NCBI GenBank assembly: GCA_009767595.1 | Contig: VSDK01027144.1 | Coordinates: forward strand, 166,177-230,176 | Direction: 5' to 3' | Source: Symbiodinium kawagutii | Taxonomy: Eukaryota; Sar; Dinophyceae; Suessiales; Symbiodiniaceae | Length of the DNA stretch: 64,000 nt | Part shown: positions 12,201 to 21,111 of the stretch, one piece after another | How positions within the stretch are numbered: position 1 is the stretch's first letter | Layout of the letters: every line of letters starts with the position of its first letter | Notes under the pieces: generated by a model | Told to the model about the DNA's origin: nothing | Seen by the model: the letters and a program-made list of their open reading frames with translations, nothing else | Databases searched by the model: none | Made by a program: the position numbers and the translations under genes

Positions 12201-15101
12201 GAGGAGGAGCGCGGACCACCGGGGATCTGGAGCAGCTGGTAGGGCTTATAGGGGTTTTTATACAAGGGTTATGTAGGGGTTTTATAGGGGTTTTCTAGGG
12301 GTTTTATAAGGGTTTTATAGGGGTTGTAGGGTTATGTAGGGGTTATGTAGAGGTTATGTAGGGAGGTTATTTAGGGGAAACCGATTGGGTGAGTTGAGAT
12401 GCCTGCAACGTGTTGTTTTTATGTTGTTTTTAAGGGTTTTATAAAGGTTTTATAGGAGTTATAACTCATTAATAGAGGTTAATCATAAGGGATAATTGCC
12501 AACTGCAAGGAGTAAACAAATACAATATGATGGTTGATGGTTTTGATTCGGGGAATTATTTCAGGATCTATAGGGGAGAAGTTCACCAACAAGTCTAAGG
12601 GATATACCAACAATTACTAGTTAGGAACTGGATGGTTACTTGGATGATCATCTTCCAAAGCTGGGCGCCGTGGTGAAGGTGACCATTATGGTTAGTTCGG
12701 AGTTAAAAGCCACCATATATGAGGCTATAAAAACCATGGTTGCAGCTGTTTTCGTTGGCGGTATCGCTGTTGATCATTTGGTTGGTGGCTTTATTCTGCA
12801 TTTTCCCCAACATTTGGGATTGTTGGTTGGTTGGCTAATATGTTTCAGAGGGGTGGTTCAACCACCAACCAGTGATTTTCATTATCAATCATCATTCGCT
12901 ATTAACCACTAATTAACCATGGATTCCGACGGCCAACCATGGTTCATTTTTATGTTGTTGATGCTATTGGTTCAGCCCAATAGGAGCGAATAGATGCAGA
13001 ATTTTGAAATTCAGCTTGTCGCGGCTGTTATTTTGGTTGGTGGGGCTGGCTGGTTTTCCTGAACTTTGCTAACAACTGAGGCAACGCCTGGGTTCTTAGC
13101 AGCAGCATCCCCAGTTTCAGAAGCTGTTCTCCTTCAGATCTGCCGTCTTGGGCAAAATTTTGCAACCATTATTGGTTATAACCCCTAGAAAACCTTTATA
13201 ATACCATTGAACATCCTATAAAATCAACATGTTAGGCACAACCCTACATTTTTCATCCGTAAGGCTCAAGGCCTGAGCATTGGTAGAAAGGTCCCTGCTC
13301 GGGACTCTTTGCTAGGCCGAGCTGTGTCCGTAATGGACGTGTCGGGAGTGTTGATGACCAGTGGGGTCGCCGTGCTGATGATCCATGGTTGTTTCTTTGG
13401 TTCTGAAATGGTCTCCATCCTACGAAGGACGGCAAATGCCGTGCTGCATGGGCTGGATGGATCAAACGAACGCTTGGAAGCAGCTCTATGGGATGCACGA
13501 CTCAAACAATATCATACCTCGTGCCGAGCTTGCGTGCACATCGCAGCGATGTGCATCCTGGGCCAGTTGCTCCACCTTCGTTGGAACCAGAATGCGCACT
13601 CCAGCTTGCCCATCTTCTCCTCAATGCTTGCCTGGGTATTGTACATGGCAATCAATACCAACATAGTGCCATTGAACCAAACGACATCCAGGTTCCTTCT
13701 GCTTGCAATGCATGTTATCATGGCTATTTGGCTCTATGGCCACCGTGGTGATTGTCAGAACGAGCTGATCCTCACGGGCATTATTGTTTCTGTCCGCTTT
13801 GCCATTGCAACACTATTTGTAGATTTGCAAACATGTGTTCCTTGCCAAGCTCTGTTGAGTGCGATGGAGACATGGAATGCCTGGAGACTAGATCCACTTT
13901 CTATACATGTCACTCTGGTGCAACAGCTCACAATCTCGGTTTTCATCGTTTTCCTTGCGGGCATCATGGAATTCAACGACAGATCACGCATTGCACTCCT
14001 AACGAATTCAGAGTCGATGGTGCTGAGTTTTCGAAGGGTGCTCCGTGGGGTTTGTGATGGGGAAGTCCTGCTAGACAGCAAACTGCAAATCTCCGGGAAG
14101 GCTGGATGCCTGCAGACTTTGCTCATGACCCCCAACTCGGATTTTTCCAACCGGAAGTTCGATGAGCTGTTGGTTGAAGATGAGCGTGAGCGCTTTCGAT
14201 TCTTTGTGTCTCGGCAAGCTGTAGCATCCAGCATCAGTGCCCCTCCTTGCTTGCGAGTGTCGTTGAAGGGGACATTTTCATCTTCTACATTCTCTCGAGT
14301 GAGTGTTGACCTCTTCCATGTGCCACTAATGGTGGGTGAAGAAACCTATCACTTGCTGGCCCTCAAGCAAGACAGCGACGCGTGCTCAGTAGAAGTGAGG
14401 ACAGGCAGAGGAGGGTGGAATCCAACAAACCTGATGAATGTTCGGACCAAATCAAGGACCAGAAGCAGAACATCTTCGAAGTCTTCCATTTCGCATGTCT
14501 CGGACAGATCTCTTCTGCACGTTTGTAGCGAGTTGGATGAGATGACCCTGTTGGTTGATGGGACCACAGATCTACTAGATGTGGAGCAAGCTCATTTGAG
14601 CTTTTCCCGTAGACCACACAGCGACACCATGCCGAATCTACGATGTATGGTGCAGCCAACCGCTTGGGGCTCCATCCATCCTCAGCTGCTTGCACTTGCC
14701 GAAGGCAGAAATCCGGCAGATCAAGGAGAAGTCTTGAGAACCAAGTTGAGATTGCAGAACGAACGCAAAGATTGCGTGGAAGCACGCGTGGAGATTTCCG
14801 TTTTCAATCCACACCAGGCTTCAAAGATGCACAGCAACCTCTGCTTGAAACTGGGGAACTTCAAGATAAAGAGATCCCGTGAGCCAAGGTCCAGTGGGTT
14901 GCAAGGCGTAGAAGAAGGGTGCCAATCTGAAGGCTCTGACGGTGAAACCTCAGGGTCTACATGGCGGTAGTCACGAAAGCTAGCGGAGCTAGCTGAAGTT
15001 TCCTTTTGCTGAAGCAAAGCTAATAAGCGACTGCTTAGGCGGCCTGGGGGGACATCAGTGCTTCACCAGATTTTTCACGCATCCCCGCTCCTCCTGGCCG
15101 C

Positions 15102-15145
<44 letters not shown>

Positions 15146-18100
15146 CGATGATCATGCAATGTGGCTTGGGTCCATCCCCTTTGGCCTCTAGTTTTCACCT
15201 TGAGTTTCGAAGAAATTCTGAAGAACCAGATGCCTGTACCAACTTGTTCAATTCGTGGGCCGTGTTTTTCGGGCAAAGTTGATGATCACCTTCGGTACAA
15301 CATCCTGGGCAGAAAACTGCTGGGGAATCTGGTTCGAATTCTACAGCAGCTGTGCTTCGTGCACAACAGCGTTATCTCACGATCGCCAGGCAGTGAAAAG
15401 ATTTGCCAGGGAAAGGGTCAGGTTTCCATCAATCGCTTAACGCCAAAGGGCAAGCGGAAGCCCACACAGGGTCGGGCTGGTTTTTTTAGGGGTGGATTGA
15501 AGGGTTAACACTAGGTAAACAGCTACTGTTTGGTGCTTATATCCCAGTTACAACCCCAAATATTGGTTCGTAACCATGGGGAATGTAACTACCGTTTTTG
15601 CTGCTTACTGGTTAGTAAACATGGTTAGTAACTACCCTTTTTGGGAGTTACATCATCGATTAATAGGTTTCTAATTAATTCTGGCCAGTTACTGAGTGGG
15701 ATGATCATTGAAGCAGGATGGTGAGTGATGGGAGTTCATGGAATGGTGGTAGAAATTGTTGGTCCATTCTAGTTAAAACCGCCAACAATAACAGGGAATA
15801 TAGTTCATGATGATCTAATGATGGTGAGTGGTGTTGTGGACTGTTAACGGTGAATCATGGTGCTGTTAATTCATGGTGGTTTATGAGGGTTGATGGCTGA
15901 TGAATAGTTGATTGACCATGCTTAGTAATGCCTAATGATCAATGGTCACGGAAGGTGAGTGGTGGGAGTTTACGATTGTTGATGCTGCGTGAAGGCGATG
16001 AAGGAATGATTGACCATGATACCATGGCTAATCTGAGTGGGGTTTAGCCAGAAACTTAGCTTTTGTTTGGCTTTTGGGGATATGATTGATTTACCATATA
16101 GCCACTAAAGCCGTTAGACTTCTAGCAAGGGATCTGAAAGCCACCAAGTAATGGTTTTTCTTGTTTCATTGAGGGTGAGTGATGGGGATTCAGGGTGCTT
16201 TATGAGGGTGAATGGTGGAAACCACCGATGGTTTTTTGGTTGTCATGATGATTAAGGATTGCTGATGGTGGTTAGTGGTCAATTCAATGTTTGCTTGACC
16301 AAGGTTCATGATGCTTAACGTTACTATGAGCCTCCATCAGTAATCACAACAACCCTCCTTAAACTATGGCCACTTAGCCATCACTTGACTCCCCATCATC
16401 TCACCGAGCCTCATTTCGCCCTTGTTTCAACCATCCTGAATCACCGTCAAAATCCACTCATCAACCTGCATTTTCCCATGATTTCAGGCCAAATCAGGGC
16501 CCCAACCCCACCCACCTGCCAGGCCCCAGCGTCCCCCGTAGCGCACCAGGCCTGGCAGTCCCTGCAGCGTCGCCCCTTCGGCGAGCTGATCTTCTCCCAA
16601 GGCGACGCCCACATGGCGCTGCCGGAGCTCATTGCGGAGGGAGATTTGGACGGCGACCTCTACTGGGTCTGTGGCTTGGGTGACATGGATGGGTGGTTCA
16701 TGAGGGGTTGATGGATGTTGATGGATGTTGATGGGTTAACCATGGTTAATACTGGTCTGTGGCTTGGGAGAAGTGAGTTGTGATGGAGGATGGGTGGTGG
16801 ATGGGTTGGTGGATGACATGGATGGGTTGGTGGATGGGTTGGTGGATGGATTTTTTTTATGACTAATGGTTGATGGCTGGGTGGTTCATAAGGGGTTGAT
16901 GGATGTTGATGGATGGGTGGTGGATCATAGGTGGTTGCTGGTAGATTTTGATGACAAATGGTTGGTTATGGTTGGTTATGGTGAAGTGATGAAGCAAAGA
17001 TTAGGAATTCGGGTTAATCTTTATCTGACTGATTCTTGGTTCATGAAGGGTTAATTGAGGGATTGGTGGTTCATTAGGGGTTGATGGATGATATGGATGG
17101 GTGGTGGATGGGTTGGTGGATGATTATGATCATTCATTGCTTGGTGATGAGTCGATTTTTGAGATTTTTATGAATGAGGATACTTATGGGTTGGTGGATC
17201 ATTAACAATTCATCATCATGGTGGCTTGGGTGAAGTGATGAACCAACCATTAGGAATTTGGGTTCATCTTTTTATGACTACTGGTTGGTTCATCAAGGGT
17301 TAATTGAGGGATTGGTGGTTCATTAGGGATTGATGGATGATATGAATGGTTGGTTATGGTTGGTTCTAAACAGCAATCATAAGGGGTTCATAGAGGGTTG
17401 GTCAGGGTCTAAGCGAGGCTTGATTCGTCAGGGGTTGGTTGATGGCTTGGGGGCAAGGATCCCCTGTGACTCACATTTTTTCCGATGTGTGAAGCCCGAG
17501 GGGTAGTGCAACCGGGGATAGGGGAAGGATAGCAGCGACACCCGCGGTGGGAGGGGTGATGATAGTTGGTTGATCAGGTGTTGATGGATCACTTGGATGG
17601 ATGATCATTTATGGCTGTTTAATGATGGTTCATGAAGGGTTGGTTAAGGGTTAATTGAGGGTCGATTCAGGAATTGATGGATGGGTTAATCATGAACGGT
17701 CATGATAATTGATTAATCATGAACCTCAGAATGGTTTAGTTACGGGTTAATTGAGGGTTATAATCATTCTTGAAGGCGATTCAGGAGTTGATGGATGGGT
17801 TAATCATGGGTCATGGGTTAGTGATGGATGAAGGATGGAGGTGATGAGGTGATGATGGGTGATACATCAGGGGTGGGTGCAGAGTGAGCCCCATATGAAC
17901 TAAGGTCCCGTGGATAGTTATGAACTAGGAATTGGCCTAGGGTAATATGAACTGGTGTTCCCCTAGTCACCATGCGCGGTTAGTTCACTTGGGTAATAGC
18001 TAGGGTAACTACCAGGCAAATGGTGGATATGGCTATAGTTCAATGGCGAATCTTAAGCAAGTGATGTTGGCGGGATCATAATGGTTCATATGGCAGTAAC

Positions 18101-20939
18101 CAGCCTTTTTTCCACTTGGTTCGTCAAAATCATGGTTTGATCGACTTGTGGTTGAACAAGGGATGAAATGAAATGGCGAATCAAACAGGCCGCAAGAACC
18201 GAACAGTTGATGCTAATGATTGATAGTGGTGAAAGAGGGATGCTTGTAGTGGCTTGCTTTTTTGTACTATTTCTGGTCCGGAGTTGGCTTACTTAAGCAC
18301 CAGTCATTATTCATTATTATTCATAAACTCATCCGTTTCCGTTCCTGTTGAGTTCATTGCAATGAAACTGCAGGTACAAGGCTGATCATGAACGAGGTGT
18401 GTAGTGGTGACCATGATCAGGTTATCAACCATTCTTAGCCAATGGCTATTGACCAATATTGCTCCTCAGTATCAGTCTTCATGGTGAACCATGACGAACA
18501 ATGATGAACCCCAAGAAAGTATCATTTAGCATCCTGTATCACAATTTATCCTCCCGCGTCAACTAGTCAACCTACGTTGGTCAAAATCAAACATGATTCA
18601 CGGATGGTATCCTTAGTCATTAAGCAACTTGTTTCAACCAAATTTCTGGTAGATTCTCCATCAGTCAATGGTTGGTTGCAAAGACATTCTTGACAGACAA
18701 CAAATGGTAGGTTTACTTTTTCTTGATTCATTTCATGGTCGGTGAATCAACCATCATGGACCAACCAGTGTTTCACCATCAGTTGCTGGTACCGGATGGT
18801 TCTAACTTCTAACGGACGCTTCACCCTCATCAACTCAGTGATTTTCGCGGTTTTCACTGGGTGTCACCGGGGTTTCACCAGGTTTCACCAGGGTTTCGCC
18901 AGGGTTTCAGTAGGGTTTCACCAGGTTTCACCGGGACCTTCAACCCTCACCATCCTCAGGTTGGGACTCGGGCATCGTCACTGGCGCGAAGACCTGTCCT
19001 CCAGAGCTGCCACCGGCAGCGGCGGCTTCCGCAGATGGCAGTCGGACTCAGCTTGGTCCGGGATGGCTGAAACGGGCGCAGCAACACATGCGACTTGGTC
19101 AACGAAGTGCGACGTTTTTTTTTAGCTTTGGAAATTTTGTCATTGATTTTTTTTCCAGGGTTTAAACTTTTTGAAATTTGGTGTTTTTCAGATTGGACAT
19201 TCAAACAGTTTCCTGAGCAATTCTTGATGTTTTGTTAAGATTTGATCTTGGAAAGGTTCATGAGGATGGTCATTGGTTGGAATGCGCAAGGTCCGCCATG
19301 GCTCGGGTGTTTTTTCTATCGTCGTCGGGTTCTCTCCTTCTAGTTTTCGCAGGTGAGGGACAAGTCTTGCGACCTGACATGTCACCCCATCAATTGTAGG
19401 TCATTGTTTTTGTATCTCGAACGCTAGGAGATATTACATGATCATTATCGCATATTCTCAGCCTGTTATCACCATTGGCGTTGGTCACTTGCGACCATCA
19501 TTGATCTTTATTATGTATGATTGGCCATTTGTTGAACCATTTCTTAACCATCACATGTCGGTTAGTCAGCTCTATAACCATGACTGGCTAGATTTTTGAT
19601 CCATTTCTCAGTCCATGCTTCTACGACTAGACTTTCAGCTGGTTTGATGATCAGCGCACTGTGAGATCATGGCATGTCCTTTGGTTTTTCTTCGTTTCTT
19701 TGGGTGTTCACCACCAGCAACCTTGGTCATGCCACACACGTTCCGCCATGGTTGGAGCATTCATCTTGTGCTGCTCAACTTTATTGTCTTGCCCTCCGGC
19801 TCGGGCAAGCTGGTCTTTTAAGTTGCTTCACATCTATTGGATACCAGTTTGATGGCAGGTATAGCCACCACCAAGCATCATCCGTTCAAGCATCAGTTCA
19901 TCACCTATCATCAACCCATCAGTGTAATCCATCACTCTATAACCATCACTTCCAGCCTCATCAACCCATCAGTTCAATCATCAGTTCACCCTCAATTAAA
20001 CATCAACCAACCATCAGTTTGACTATCAATTTTATCCATCAGCCCTGATCAGTTCAACCAATCAACCATCAACCATCATCAGCTCATCAACCTTCAGTTC
20101 GCATCATGTAACCCTTGATTAGCTTTCATTCAAGCATCAGTTCACCCATCACTTCACCCTTCATCACCTCATCAAGCGCCTCCCACACCCATGACTTCCC
20201 ACAGCTTCACCGGGCAGCTCCCCAGGTTGAGCCCCGCCGTGCTGAAGGAGGGGCAGCTGATCGGGCGCTTGTATCGCGCAGCGGAGAAGCGCGCGGAGCG
20301 CGATGGGCTCATGGATCCGGATGCGCAGGCGATGGGATGGGATGGTTAAGTGATGGCTGATGATTAGCTAACTAGAGTAGTTAAATGATGGTTAAATGAT
20401 GGTTAAATGATGGTTAAATGATGGTTAAATGATGGTTAGATTATGGTTAAGTGATGCTTAAATAATGGTTAAATGATGGTTAAATGAAGATTATGGTTAA
20501 GTGATGCTTAAATAATGGTTAAATGATGGTTAAATGATGGTTAAGTGATGGTAAAATGATGGTTAAATGATGGTTAAATAATGCTAACTAATGGTTGATG
20601 AGCTGATCAATGATGGTTGATGATGGGATGGGAAGGTGGATCAACTGATGGTGAACTTGGTGGTGAGCTGATGCTTGCTAACGGCTGATGGTTGGTTGTT
20701 GGTGGTTAGTTGCTGGTGGTTCATGATGGTTGATGATGGCTGATGATGGGTGAAAGTGATGGGTGAAAGTGATGGGAAGGGATGAGAAGGGTTGAAACTT
20801 GATAAGCAGATATAAGCAGTATGGGCTGGTTGTGAGCCTCTCAATCTTGAACAAAACGAGGAACTCAGGAACTTGATAACATTGGCATCATCAGCGGCAT
20901 CATCGTCCTCCTCATCATCAACATCATTATCTCCAAAAT

Positions 20940-21010
<71 letters not shown>

Positions 21011-21050
21011 GTTCATCACGATCATCATCATCATCATCATGCTCATCACG

Positions 21051-21111
<61 letters not shown>

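Noticed and set aside
15325..15345. GGTTCGAATTC as a tRNA B-box
   Set aside because: No A-box at proper distance and no cloverleaf around it.
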